64,000 nucleotides of DNA, from NCBI GenBank assembly GCA_943372195.1, contig CALRXS010000016.1, positions 1 through 64,000 on the forward strand, read 5' to 3'. The translations under genes were made by a program, and so were the position numbers. Positions within the stretch are counted from its first letter, which is position 1. Every line of letters begins with the position of its first letter. The DNA is from JAEYZM01 sp943372195. Lineage in GTDB: Bacteria; Bacteroidota; Bacteroidia; Sphingobacteriales; Sphingobacteriaceae. This document shows positions 44,090 to 52,784 of this stretch, one piece after another. The notes beneath the pieces are model-generated. The model saw only the letters and a program-made list of their open reading frames with translations, was not told the DNA's origin and did no database searches.

Positions 44090-46573
44090 TTATTTCTTTT
44101 CGAAAGAATTGATAATGTCATCAATTTCTTTTTTCAAAAGGTCGTCTTTTGTAGCTGATTGTGCTTCTTTAAGTAACGACTTTACTGATGTTTTTATAAA
44201 GCCTGTATTAGAACTAAGGGCTACTTCTTTTAAAGTAGGTAATGAATTCTTTATCGTTTCATCATCCATCTTCTTAATAAATGTTTTATAATAAGGTAAG
44301 ATGAATACGGCATCAAATCCACTCGATTTATTTAAAGTGTTTAAATAAAATTGGTTGTATGATTTGTTGTTATTTTTAGAATATAGTTCAGCTATTGCAC
44401 CTAGAATTGTGAAGTTATCAGCATTCTCTTCTTTTTTTGCAATTGCATATGCTTTTGTTGAATCTGTATCTGCATAAATTTTAATCATACTCGACAAAAC
44501 AGAAAACGATTGTTCATTTGATAACTTCTCAAAAACTGCTTGATTGTTTTCTGACTTATAATTATCGGCTAATACTTTTGCAGCTCTAGCTCTTACAATT
44601 GATTTTTCATCGTTGAGTGCGAGCTCTTTTACTTTTAGATATGCTATTTTTTTATTTGAATCATTAAAGTCTTTGATTTTATTTAATGCCGAAATTCTAA
44701 TTGAATAAATCGAATCATTTAATGTTTTGATATATTGTAATTGTACAACTGAATCAGTTTTGTATTTATCTAACGCAACTATAGATTCATAACGATCTAA
44801 ATAAAGTGCTGCATTGTTTAACATATATATCCATTCTTCTTTTGAATGATTATCTTTCTTCGTACCTACGATCATTTTTTCAGCATCCACATTTATCAAA
44901 TCTGGTTTGATATTAGAAGAAAAACTGAAAGTTTGTTTTACGCTATCTAAAGTTATTCTAGTTCTTTCTTTTTTACCATTTGAATATATATCAACATCTA
45001 ATGGTAATTTATACAAAGGATTTTTACTTAAATCTTGTGTTTGTTGTATAGTAACTAAACTCTGCTTTTTAGATTCATTATAATCATACGAAATTTCTAA
45101 TTCAGGGTGACCAGATGCTAAGAACCATTGATTAAAAAACCAGTTTAAATCTTCTCCTGTAACTTCTTCAAATACTAATCTTAAATGATGAATTTCTACA
45201 GGTTTATATTGATAAGTATTTAGGTATTTCTTTAATGAAGCAAAGAATGCATCGTCACCAACATATTTACGTAGCATATGTAATATTCGTCCGCCTTTCT
45301 GATAAGAGTTAGCATCAAACATTTCTTCTCTATTGTCAAGATCAAATCGAATCATGTTTACTCTTTTATTTTTTGCAGTACTTAAATATGCATTTAAGTC
45401 ATTCTGTGCAGCTCTGTCTGCTTCATATCTTCCATACTTATACTCATTCCATAGATATTCACCATATGTAGCAAATGATTCATTTAATGGTAGGTTAGAC
45501 CACGATTCACAAGTAACTAAATCACCAAACCAATGATGAAATAATTCATGCGCAATAATTTCTTCGTTATTGCCATCAATCAAATCACGAGTAGTCATGT
45601 TCATGCCATCGAAAAAAGTTACAGCACCCGTGTTCTCCATTGCACCTGAAACAAATTCACGAACCACAATTTGTGAGTATTTGTCCCAAGGATAGGTAAA
45701 GCCTAATTTATTCGAATAGAATTCTATCATCTCTGGAGTGTTACCAAAAATTTCTTTTGCATACGGTGCAAACTTTGGCTCCATGTAATAATTCACTTCT
45801 AAGTTTCTCCACTTGTCTTTATAAACACTAAAGTCACCACCTGCTAATAATGTTAAGTAAGGTGTATGACTTAATTCTTGTTTCCAATAATCAGTTCTAG
45901 TGCCATCAGAATTATTTGTAGAGTATACTAAACGACCATTTGATAAAGTCACCCATTTCTTATCAACAGTAATAGAGATTTCTTGTGAATGTCTTTCGCT
46001 TCCAGATTCAATAGTTGGGAACCAACATGAATTCGATTCAGTTTCTCCTTGTGTCCAGAATTGCTTTGGTACTTTAGTATTTTTACCATCAGCATTTATA
46101 AAATAAAATCCTTTATCAGATGTAATAGCAGCACTACCTTTTACTTTTATTTTATTAGGCTTTGCAATGTAGTCGATGTATACATCAAAACTTTCTGTAT
46201 TAGTATAAGTTCGACCCAAATTTATTATAAGCTTATAATTATCATATATATAGTTTGCTTTTACATTATTGATTTTTATTTCTTTAATCTCAAAACCTTT
46301 TGCATCTAGTTCTAATTCAGTTATAGAATAGAAATATGGTTTTACTTTTAAGTTAGCTTTACCAATTACGAAACAGCTATCCCAATTTAATTGAATATCT
46401 AATTTTGTATGAATTAAATCTGCCTTACGTGTATAAGTTGCATAATACCTTCTAGGTGTAGAGTGTATTTCTTTTTTTGTTTCAACAGTTATTTCTGGTA
46501 GTGTAACTACTTCTTTAGAGTTACAAGAATAAAGCACAGAACTAATGCCAATGATTGCCCAAAATTTTCTCAT
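44090..46573 (-). CDS. M1-family aminopeptidase with HEAT-like C-terminal region, lipoprotein
   Basis: The 827-residue protein has a lipoprotein signal with lipobox LYSC (Cys17), then the M1 peptidase core: GAMEN (310-314) and zinc motif His342-Glu343-x2-His346 in HELFHHWFGD, with Glu365 in NESFATYGE. The remaining region to 827 contains helical repeats (KDFNDSNKKIAYLKVKE, VRARAAKVLADNY), likely HEAT-like. It probably degrades peptides at the cell envelope. It overlaps by one nt with the TlpA-like gene upstream, so the pair is likely co-translated. Confidence 0.92.
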   Translation of the reverse strand: MRKFWAIIGISSVLYSCNSKEVVTLPEITVETKKEIHSTPRRYYATYTRKADLIHTKLDIQLNWDSCFVIGKANLKVKPYFYSITELELDAKGFEIKEIKINNVKANYIYDNYKLIINLGRTYTNTESFDVYIDYIAKPNKIKVKGSAAITSDKGFYFINADGKNTKVPKQFWTQGETESNSCWFPTIESGSERHSQEISITVDKKWVTLSNGRLVYSTNNSDGTRTDYWKQELSHTPYLTLLAGGDFSVYKDKWRNLEVNYYMEPKFAPYAKEIFGNTPEMIEFYSNKLGFTYPWDKYSQIVVREFVSGAMENTGAVTFFDGMNMTTRDLIDGNNEEIIAHELFHHWFGDLVTCESWSNLPLNESFATYGEYLWNEYKYGRYEADRAAQNDLNAYLSTAKNKRVNMIRFDLDNREEMFDANSYQKGGRILHMLRKYVGDDAFFASLKKYLNTYQYKPVEIHHLRLVFEEVTGEDLNWFFNQWFLASGHPELEISYDYNESKKQSLVTIQQTQDLSKNPLYKLPLDVDIYSNGKKERTRITLDSVKQTFSFSSNIKPDLINVDAEKMIVGTKKDNHSKEEWIYMLNNAALYLDRYESIVALDKYKTDSVVQLQYIKTLNDSIYSIRISALNKIKDFNDSNKKIAYLKVKELALNDEKSIVRARAAKVLADNYKSENNQAVFEKLSNEQSFSVLSSMIKIYADTDSTKAYAIAKKEENADNFTILGAIAELYSKNNNKSYNQFYLNTLNKSSGFDAVFILPYYKTFIKKMDDETIKNSLPTLKEVALSSNTGFIKTSVKSLLKEAQSATKDDLLKKEIDDIINSFEKK

Positions 46574-47817
46574 TATTCGTTTAATAGTTTGTTTACAAAA
46601 TTTTCGAATTCATATTTGAAATTTACATAGTGTTTACCGGTAGCCGGACCTGAGTAACCTGTGTGTATTTTTCTAACTTTATGATTTTTGTCTAAGATAA
46701 TCATTGTAGGAAATGCTATGAAATTATTTAACATAGGTAATGATTCATTCACTTTTCCTTTTGCATTTGTACCTGCTATCAATAAATCATATGGTATTTT
46801 TAATCGATCTTTCATTCTGACTACATTCGCAGAAGCCTTTTCATAATCTTCTGATCTCTCATAGCAAAGTCCAATTACTTCTAATGTACCTTTATCGCTT
46901 TTGTTATAATATTCTGTAATAAACGTAGATTCATCAATACAATTCGGACACCAAGAGCCCATGATTTGAATAAGTATTACCTTGTTTTTGTATTTATCAT
47001 CATTCAGACTTACAGATTTGCCTTTCAAATCTTTGAATGTAAAATCTATAGAATCATAACCATCTTTCAAAAAAGTTAGATTGTCTGCATCTGGTAATTC
47101 TGCATCTGGTTGTAGTTGAGCTGACCATTTATAATATGAACTTTTGCTGGAATAAAATACACCATTTATTAAACTTTTTTTATCAGACGAAAGTTCTGCT
47201 TCGAATCTTAATGCATTAGAGCCATCGAAAGTTGATAGGTATATTTTGTTGTTGGATGATACTCCTTCTAAAAATCTATAGTCGCCAGTTGATGATAAGA
47301 ACGTGCCAAATATTTTATAACCTACAGTTCTGAATTCACCAATAGCAAAAGAAGTATCGTTACTAGGTTGCTTTATAAATGTACTTGCCCAAGTACCATC
47401 AAATACTTTGGTGCTATCAGCATTCACTTCATTAAATCTTTCTTTGATATTTTTGAATGCTCTAAATGGTGTTTCTAAAGTATAATCAGCATAATGTTTT
47501 TTCCATTTACCAATTAATGAATCTGCATGTACTTCTACCATTAATTCTGCATCAAAAAATGGTAATATAATTTGAGTACTATCTTTTAAAGATTTAATTT
47601 CATCAACTATTAATTGATCTTCAGCATTTTTTATGATGATAATTTTTTTACCAAGTGAATCTCTTATTTCGAAATTAAAAGGTATTTCTGCACCATTATC
47701 ATTCTTTAGCTTGCCTAACCAAACTCCATCAGATAATTGATATGTGGTTTTTGGTTTACAGTTGTAAAATAAACATGATAAAATCATTAAGTAGATATTA
47801 AAAGATCTTTTATTCAT
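46573..47817 (-). CDS. TlpA-like thioredoxin-fold lipoprotein
   Basis: The 414-residue protein has a lipobox ending FYNC (Cys20), an N-terminal region (about 25-240) without a named domain but with repeated lipocalin-like strand patterns (WLGKLKND, GTWASTFIKQ, GTFLSSTGDYRFLEG), and a C-terminal thioredoxin fold with active-site Cys290-Pro-Asn-Cys293 (MGSWCPNCIDES). It is a likely periplasmic disulfide reductase or cytochrome-maturation-type factor. The ATGA overlap with the M1 peptidase gene suggests a shared function in the envelope. Confidence 0.88.
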   Translation of the reverse strand: MNKRSFNIYLMILSCLFYNCKPKTTYQLSDGVWLGKLKNDNGAEIPFNFEIRDSLGKKIIIIKNAEDQLIVDEIKSLKDSTQIILPFFDAELMVEVHADSLIGKWKKHYADYTLETPFRAFKNIKERFNEVNADSTKVFDGTWASTFIKQPSNDTSFAIGEFRTVGYKIFGTFLSSTGDYRFLEGVSSNNKIYLSTFDGSNALRFEAELSSDKKSLINGVFYSSKSSYYKWSAQLQPDAELPDADNLTFLKDGYDSIDFTFKDLKGKSVSLNDDKYKNKVILIQIMGSWCPNCIDESTFITEYYNKSDKGTLEVIGLCYERSEDYEKASANVVRMKDRLKIPYDLLIAGTNAKGKVNESLPMLNNFIAFPTMIILDKNHKVRKIHTGYSGPATGKHYVNFKYEFENFVNKLLNE

Positions 47818-47900
47818 AAGATATAAGGCTGAAATTCATATTTTAGTAAACATAAAGATAAAAATATATATATTTACGAGTACAAAATACTGTAATTCAT

Positions 47901-48530
47901 ATGAATGGAATAAAAATATTAGTAGCTGTTTTAATTTTAAGCTTTGTGCCTTACATGAGCTATTCTCAAACAAAAGCAGAGAAAAAGAAATTGAAGCAAG
48001 AACTTAAGACTTATAGAAAAATGAAACCCATGGAAATTAGATCCATGAAGTTGAATTATGAGACTAAGCTAAAGGATAAAAAGAATTTAGCAGAACAAGC
48101 TAAACAAATGCAGAAGAAAGTTGATTCATTACAAACTCTATTAAATTCTAATAGTGCTAGAATATCTGGACTTGAATCACAATTATTAGCTGCACAGGCT
48201 GAAGCTGCAGGTGCAAAAAAGGGTTCTGCAAAAGGATACTATTACCGTGTTCAATTAGGTGCATATAAATTCTTTGATGTAAATTCAAAAACTACTAAAG
48301 AAGATGATACTTTTTTAACTGAGACAAAAAATGAAATTGATAAATACGTAGTTGGTTTATTCTTTACTTTAGAAGAAGCTGATAAGTTTAAAAACGATAT
48401 CAGAAAGTTAGGTATTAAAGATGCTTTTGTGGTTCCTTATAAAGACGGACAAAGAATTACGCATAAAGAAGCTGTAGAGGGTTTGAAGAAACAAAATACT
48501 ACTACGGTGAAGCCTACACCTGGTTCATGA
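47901..48530 (+). CDS. Signal-peptide, coiled-coil and SPOR-like domain protein
   Basis: The 209-residue protein has a signal peptide (about 1-23, cleaved after SYSQ), a highly charged coiled coil (about 24-105, EKKKLKQELKTYRKM ... VDSLQTLLNSNSARISGLES), and a C-terminal domain with YYYRVQLGAYKFFDV and RKLGIKDAFVVPYKDGQRI that resembles a SPOR fold binding denuded glycan strands. Similar Ezrin/radixin-annotated proteins occur in Bacteroidota. It would be periplasmic, perhaps linked to septal or envelope organisation. It stands alone before a terminator. Confidence 0.7.
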   Translation: MNGIKILVAVLILSFVPYMSYSQTKAEKKKLKQELKTYRKMKPMEIRSMKLNYETKLKDKKNLAEQAKQMQKKVDSLQTLLNSNSARISGLESQLLAAQAEAAGAKKGSAKGYYYRVQLGAYKFFDVNSKTTKEDDTFLTETKNEIDKYVVGLFFTLEEADKFKNDIRKLGIKDAFVVPYKDGQRITHKEAVEGLKKQNTTTVKPTPGS

Positions 48531-48600
48531 ATACAAGCTCCTACTGAAAGGAAATACAAAGAATATATATTAATAAGTATTCAAAAGATATAAATAAAAA

Positions 48601-48626
48601 AAAGTCCGAATTTAAATTCGGACTTT
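48601..48626. terminator. Bidirectional terminator
   Basis: Perfect 13-nt arms 48601-48613 and 48614-48626 (AAAGTCCGAATTT type) with flanking A and T tracts lie between the SPOR-like gene and the convergent acyl-CoA dehydrogenase gene. Confidence 0.85.
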
Positions 48627-48651
48627 TTTTTATTTATAGTATCAAGATTTA

Positions 48652-49791
48652 TTATTTCAAGATTTCTCTAGCGATAACAATTCTTTGAATTTCAGAAGTA
48701 CCTTCATAAATCTGAGTGATTTTAGCATCACGCATTAATCTTTCTACATGGAATTCTTTTACGAAACCATATCCACCATGAACTTGTACTGCTTCAACAG
48801 TTGTTTTCATAGCAACTTCAGAAGCAAATAACTTAGCCATTGAACTTGCTTGCCCATAGTCTAAGCCATTATCTTTCATCCAAGCTGCTTTTAAACATAA
48901 CAATCTAGCTGCTTCAATTTCAGTAGCCATATCAGCTAATTTAAATTGAATTGCTTGATGATTAGAAATAGTTGTACCAAAAGCTTTTCTTTCTTTAGAG
49001 TATGCTAATGCTAATTCATAAGCACCAGACGCTATTCCTAATGCTTGAGAAGCAATACCAATACGACCACCAGTAAGAGTTTTCATTGCGAATTTGAAAC
49101 CGAAGCCATCTTCACCAATTCTATTTTCTTTAGGTACTTTAACGTCAGTAAACATTAATGAATGTGTATCTGAACCTCTGATACCTAATTTATTTTCTTT
49201 CGGACCTACCTCAAATCCTGGTGTACCTTTTTCAACAATAATTGCATTGATACCTCTATGGCCTTTTGCAACATCAGTTTGAGCGATTACAATATAATAA
49301 TCAGCATTGTTTCCGTTGGTAATCCAGTTTTTTGTTCCATTAATTAAATAATGGTCACCTTTATCTTCAGCAGTTGTTCTTTGCATTGTAGCATCAGAAC
49401 CAGCTTCAGGCTCCGATAAACAGAACGCACCTAATTTTTGTCCGCTCGCCAATGGAACTAAATATTTCATCTTTTGTTCTTCAGAACCATAAGCTTCAAT
49501 ACCGTAACATACTAATGAGTTGTTAACTGATACAGCTACCGATGCAGAAGCATCAATCTTAGAAAGTTCTTCCATAGCTAAAACGTAAGAAACTGCATCT
49601 AAGCCAGCGCCACCGTATTTAGGGTCTACCATCATACCCATGAAACCTAGTTCACCTAGTTTCTTAATTTGTTCTGCAGGAAATTTTTGAAGTTCGTCAC
49701 GCTCAATTACTCCGGGCTTCAACTCATTTTGTGCGAAGTCTCTCGCAGCTTGTTGAATCATTAAATGTTCTTCTGACAGTTCGAAATGCAT
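48652..49791 (-). CDS. Acyl-CoA dehydrogenase (short-chain / butyryl type)
   Basis: The 379-residue flavoenzyme oxidises acyl-CoA to enoyl-CoA. It has the N-terminal helical domain, the FAD motifs CLSEPEAGSDA and TNGNNADYYIV-like region, and the C-terminal helical domain with catalytic Glu363 in QIYEGTSEIQR, the position used by short- and medium-chain enzymes. The overall sequence strongly resembles butyryl-CoA dehydrogenases. It is monocistronic between two terminator-flanked regions. Chain-length preference cannot be fixed from sequence. Confidence 0.94.
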   Translation of the reverse strand: MHFELSEEHLMIQQAARDFAQNELKPGVIERDELQKFPAEQIKKLGELGFMGMMVDPKYGGAGLDAVSYVLAMEELSKIDASASVAVSVNNSLVCYGIEAYGSEEQKMKYLVPLASGQKLGAFCLSEPEAGSDATMQRTTAEDKGDHYLINGTKNWITNGNNADYYIVIAQTDVAKGHRGINAIIVEKGTPGFEVGPKENKLGIRGSDTHSLMFTDVKVPKENRIGEDGFGFKFAMKTLTGGRIGIASQALGIASGAYELALAYSKERKAFGTTISNHQAIQFKLADMATEIEAARLLCLKAAWMKDNGLDYGQASSMAKLFASEVAMKTTVEAVQVHGGYGFVKEFHVERLMRDAKITQIYEGTSEIQRIVIAREILK

Positions 49792-49888
49792 ATAGTATTT
49801 GTTTATATTTTATTCTTTATCAAGCCTCTAAATTATGTGATTAAGTATAATCTTCATAATAGGCTACTAATTTATAATCTTTCTAAGA

Positions 49889-50389
49889 TTATATACCTTT
49901 TATTTTATTAATAACATTACTTGTAGAATAACCATCTACAAAATCCATTGTTTCTACTCTGCCACCTCTTTGCATTACAATATCTGCACCAATAATTTTA
50001 TCTATAGTATAGTCGCTACCTTTTACTAAAACATCAGGCTGTAAGGTTTTTATTAATTCGTAAGGGGTGTCTTCATTGAAAATAACTACTGCATCTATAA
50101 AAAACATAGAAGCTAACATATGAGCTCTTGACATTTCGTCTTGAACAGGTCTTGTATCACCTTTTAGTTTTTTCACTGAGGCATCGCTATTCAAACCAAC
50201 TACCATTCTTGATCCTAAATTTGCTGCACGTGATAAATAATTCACATGTCCGAAATGTATTATATCAAAACAACCATTCGTAAAAACAACTTTAAGTCCC
50301 ATGTAATGCCATATATCAATCATCGTCGCAGCTTCATCAGCTGATACAATTTTTGATTTCAACTTTGCATATTTATCGTCGTTAGTCAT
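49889..50389 (-). CDS. rfaE2: D-glycero-beta-D-manno-heptose 1-phosphate adenylyltransferase-type nucleotidyltransferase
   Basis: The 166-residue protein matches the single-domain RfaE2/HldE C-terminal nucleotidyltransferase: VFTNGCFDIIHFGHVNYL (HxGH motif), GLNSDASVKKLKGDTRPV, the ADxV-type site KTLQPDVLVKGSDYTIDKI and GYSTSNVINKI. It activates heptose phosphate for LPS or capsule. Its start overlaps the end of the upstream flippase-like gene by 8 nt. No matching kinase domain is nearby, so it is a split enzyme. Confidence 0.9.
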   Translation of the reverse strand: MTNDDKYAKLKSKIVSADEAATMIDIWHYMGLKVVFTNGCFDIIHFGHVNYLSRAANLGSRMVVGLNSDASVKKLKGDTRPVQDEMSRAHMLASMFFIDAVVIFNEDTPYELIKTLQPDVLVKGSDYTIDKIIGADIVMQRGGRVETMDFVDGYSTSNVINKIKGI

Positions 50390-51377
50390 TTTTGTTTTTT
50401 CTAAATTTAAGAAAAATGTAAAGCAAACTTATGCTACCGAAAATTAAGATAGAAAGAATTTGTGAACTATGATTTAATGTTGCATATGCTAAACCATTTA
50501 CAGCAGCTATACCATAAACTAATAAGCCCAATTGTACTGTTGCTTCATATGCGCCAATACCACCTTGTACTGGGGCCGACATGCCAATACCACCTACTGC
50601 CATAACAAAAATTGCTGAGCTAAAACTTAAGTTAGAAGTTGATTCGATTGCAAAATAACATAAGTATGTAGAGAGTATGTACAAGATCCATATTGCAGCT
50701 GAATAAACAATAAACAATCCTTTTTTCTCCATTTTTATAACAGAAAGAATTCCTTCTTTGAAGCCAATTAATATTTCAAAGAGTTTATTATATAATTTTA
50801 TATTCAGTAGTTTTTCGTGATATGCTTTTATAATATATAGTACTGCAACTGCGATTACCAACATCCCAATAAATACATATATTAAAATCGATGAGCTCGA
50901 AAATTTATCGAACATAGGTATTAGAATATTGATTTTTATGAAATCAAAAATTCTACTGTATTCTAGTAAGATTGAAAAAACGAGAATAGACAATAAAAAT
51001 AAAACGTCGATAATACGTTCAATGATAACGGTACCTATCAAACTATTTAAAGGAATTTTATTGGTACGATTTAGTACGCCACATCTAGAAATTTCACCCA
51101 TGCGTGGCACAGCTAGATTAGCTAAGTAACCCACCATTACTGCATGATAAGTATTTGCATTACTTGGTTCATGTCCGAGTGGTTTAATCAACATTTTCCA
51201 TCTCAAACCACGAATATAATGTGCAACGATTGAAACCATTGCTGAGGCTATTACCCAGAAATAATTTGCATTACGTAAGTCAAGTACAATTTTTTGCAAG
51301 TCTTGTCCTCTGAAGGCTAACCACAATAACAATGCAGTTATACCTAATAAGACAATATATTTTATAACCGCTTTGAT
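50382..51377 (-). CDS. Flippase-like integral membrane protein (LPG synthetase TM / UPF0104 family)
   Basis: This membrane protein has about eight hydrophobic helices and a family-typical N-terminus RGLRWKMLIKPLG and GYLANLAVPRMGEISRC. Members include lysylphosphatidylglycerol flippases, AglD-type enzymes and dolichol-like sugar carriers; it may move lipid-linked sugars in the envelope. A TTG at 51332 cuts into the first helix (IVLLGITALLLWLAF). Upstream, only ATC (51377, giving IKAVIKYIVLL), ATA or ATT can start a full helix; TAG lies at 51395-51393. I list the longer form tentatively. It overlaps rfaE2 and follows panD. Confidence 0.75.
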   Translation of the reverse strand: MKAVIKYIVLLGITALLLWLAFRGQDLQKIVLDLRNANYFWVIASAMVSIVAHYIRGLRWKMLIKPLGHEPSNANTYHAVMVGYLANLAVPRMGEISRCGVLNRTNKIPLNSLIGTVIIERIIDVLFLLSILVFSILLEYSRIFDFIKINILIPMFDKFSSSSILIYVFIGMLVIAVAVLYIIKAYHEKLLNIKLYNKLFEILIGFKEGILSVIKMEKKGLFIVYSAAIWILYILSTYLCYFAIESTSNLSFSSAIFVMAVGGIGMSAPVQGGIGAYEATVQLGLLVYGIAAVNGLAYATLNHSSQILSILIFGSISLLYIFLKFRKNKND

Positions 51378-51387
51378 AAGGCTCGAC

Positions 51388-51735
51388 TTAAACTAATTTA
51401 TTATTTGAATCGGGGAAGATAGAAATAGGCTCATATTTTTTAGCCTCTTCAAACTCCATTGAAGCGTATGAGATAATGATAACAATATCGCCTACTTGAG
51501 CTTTACGTGCAGCCGGACCGTTTAAGCAAACGATGCCCGAACCTCTTTCACCTTTGATAACATAAGTCTCAAGACGTTCACCATTGTTTACATTTACAAC
51601 TTGAACTTTTTCATGAACGATTAAATTAGCAGCATCCATTAAATCTTCATCGATTGTAATGCTACCGACATAATTCAACTCTGCTTGAGTTACTTTTGCC
51701 CTATGAATTTTCGACTTTAATACTTCTATATACAT
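51388..51735 (-). CDS. panD: Aspartate 1-decarboxylase PanD
   Basis: The 115-residue proenzyme makes beta-alanine from aspartate for pantothenate and CoA synthesis. The start MYIEVLKSKIHRAKVT is standard, so I chose ATG at 51735 rather than TTG at 51744. Self-cleavage would occur at NYVGSITID between Gly and Ser, creating the pyruvoyl group. The end NGPAARKAQVGDIVIIISYA is conserved. It follows panC by 39 nt on the same strand, with a flippase-like gene immediately after. Confidence 0.95.
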   Translation of the reverse strand: MYIEVLKSKIHRAKVTQAELNYVGSITIDEDLMDAANLIVHEKVQVVNVNNGERLETYVIKGERGSGIVCLNGPAARKAQVGDIVIIISYASMEFEEAKKYEPISIFPDSNNKLV

Positions 51736-51774
51736 TGGGCGCAAAGGTAGCTAATTAAATTAATTTTGAAATAT

Positions 51775-52626
51775 CTAGGCGTTGATAAACATATTATCAA
51801 TTAGTCTAGTATTGCCAATTCTCAATGCTATAATCATTAATTGCTTCGAATTTGGGTTTATTTCTGACACTTCTAACATGTTATCTGCATCTACTATACT
51901 AATATACTCCAATGTAACATTTTTAATTTCAAGTAGTTTAGCTGTCGCTTGTTCTATAATATAGGCTATGTTATATACTTTCTGCTGAACTAGCAATTTA
52001 GAAGATATTAATGCTTCATATATTTTAGATGCCTCTTGGCGTTCATTTTCGTTTAGACGGATGTTACGGGAACTCATCGCTAGTCCGTTTTCTTCTCTAA
52101 TCACCTTACATACAATTATTTCTGTTGTCAAGGAGAAGTCTTTACAGAGCTTTTTTACTATTACCGTCTGCTGATAATCTTTTTGTCCGAAGTATGACTT
52201 ATTCGGATGTACCAATTTCAATAATTTATAGACTATTTGAGCAACCCCTTTGAAATGGCCTGGTCTCATGGCACCCTCCCAAAGCGTTTCAATTTCACCA
52301 AAAGAATGTGTCCACTCCTCATTGTTACCATACATTTCATTAACTTCTGGCAAGAATAGTATATCACAATTTACCGATTGAAGCAAGATTACATCGTTTT
52401 CAATTGGCCTAGGGTATTTATCTAAATCTTTAGGGTCATTAAATTGAGTAGGGTTCACAAAAATGCTACAAACAACAATGTCATTCTCTGATTTTGCTTG
52501 TTGAAGTAATGATAGGTGGCCCATGTGTAAAGCACCCATAGTTGGTACGAATCCAACAGTTTTGCCAAGAACTCTGTGATTTTCAAGGGTTTCTTGAAGA
52601 TCATTTCGGGTGTTTACAACTATCAA
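51775..52626 (-). CDS. panC: Pantothenate synthetase PanC
   Basis: The 283-residue ligase joins pantoate and beta-alanine with ATP. It shows GFVPTMGALHMGHLSL (the HxGH ATP-binding motif), VNPTQFNDPKDLDKYPR, the pantoate-binding MRPGHFKGVAQIV and KSYFGQKDYQQ. The start is TTG at 52626 (IVVNTRNDLQ). It is first in the panC-panD unit, divergent from the starch-synthase-like gene. Confidence 0.95.
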   Translation of the reverse strand: MIVVNTRNDLQETLENHRVLGKTVGFVPTMGALHMGHLSLLQQAKSENDIVVCSIFVNPTQFNDPKDLDKYPRPIENDVILLQSVNCDILFLPEVNEMYGNNEEWTHSFGEIETLWEGAMRPGHFKGVAQIVYKLLKLVHPNKSYFGQKDYQQTVIVKKLCKDFSLTTEIIVCKVIREENGLAMSSRNIRLNENERQEASKIYEALISSKLLVQQKVYNIAYIIEQATAKLLEIKNVTLEYISIVDADNMLEVSEINPNSKQLMIIALRIGNTRLIDNMFINA

Positions 52627-52718
52627 TATAGTAAGATTAAAAGAGGGCTAAAATTATAAATTTTTCGTAATTACAAGCATGTTTTAAAAGAATGTTAAAA
52701 AAATCTAATATTTTTTTG

Positions 52719-52726
52719 TATATTTG
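52719..52726 (+). promoter_or_regulatory. -7 promoter element of the GT5-like / DUF4270 / glmS unit
   Basis: TATATTTG matches TAnnTTTG exactly, 58 nt before the ATG at 52785. A five-bp hairpin (52742-52746 with 52752-52756) and a GGAG ribosome-binding sequence at 52771-52774 follow. No -33 TTTG at normal spacing was seen. Confidence 0.5.
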
Positions 52727-52784
52727 CAGTCCCAATTCATTTCGCCATGAAGGCGATAATTTGTTGATTAGGAGTAAGTTCAGT

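Noticed and set aside
52692..52784. Longer N-terminus for the GT5-like protein
   Set aside because: The extension covers the -7 element and leader hairpin; ATG 52785 has a GGAG sequence upstream and a family-like start.
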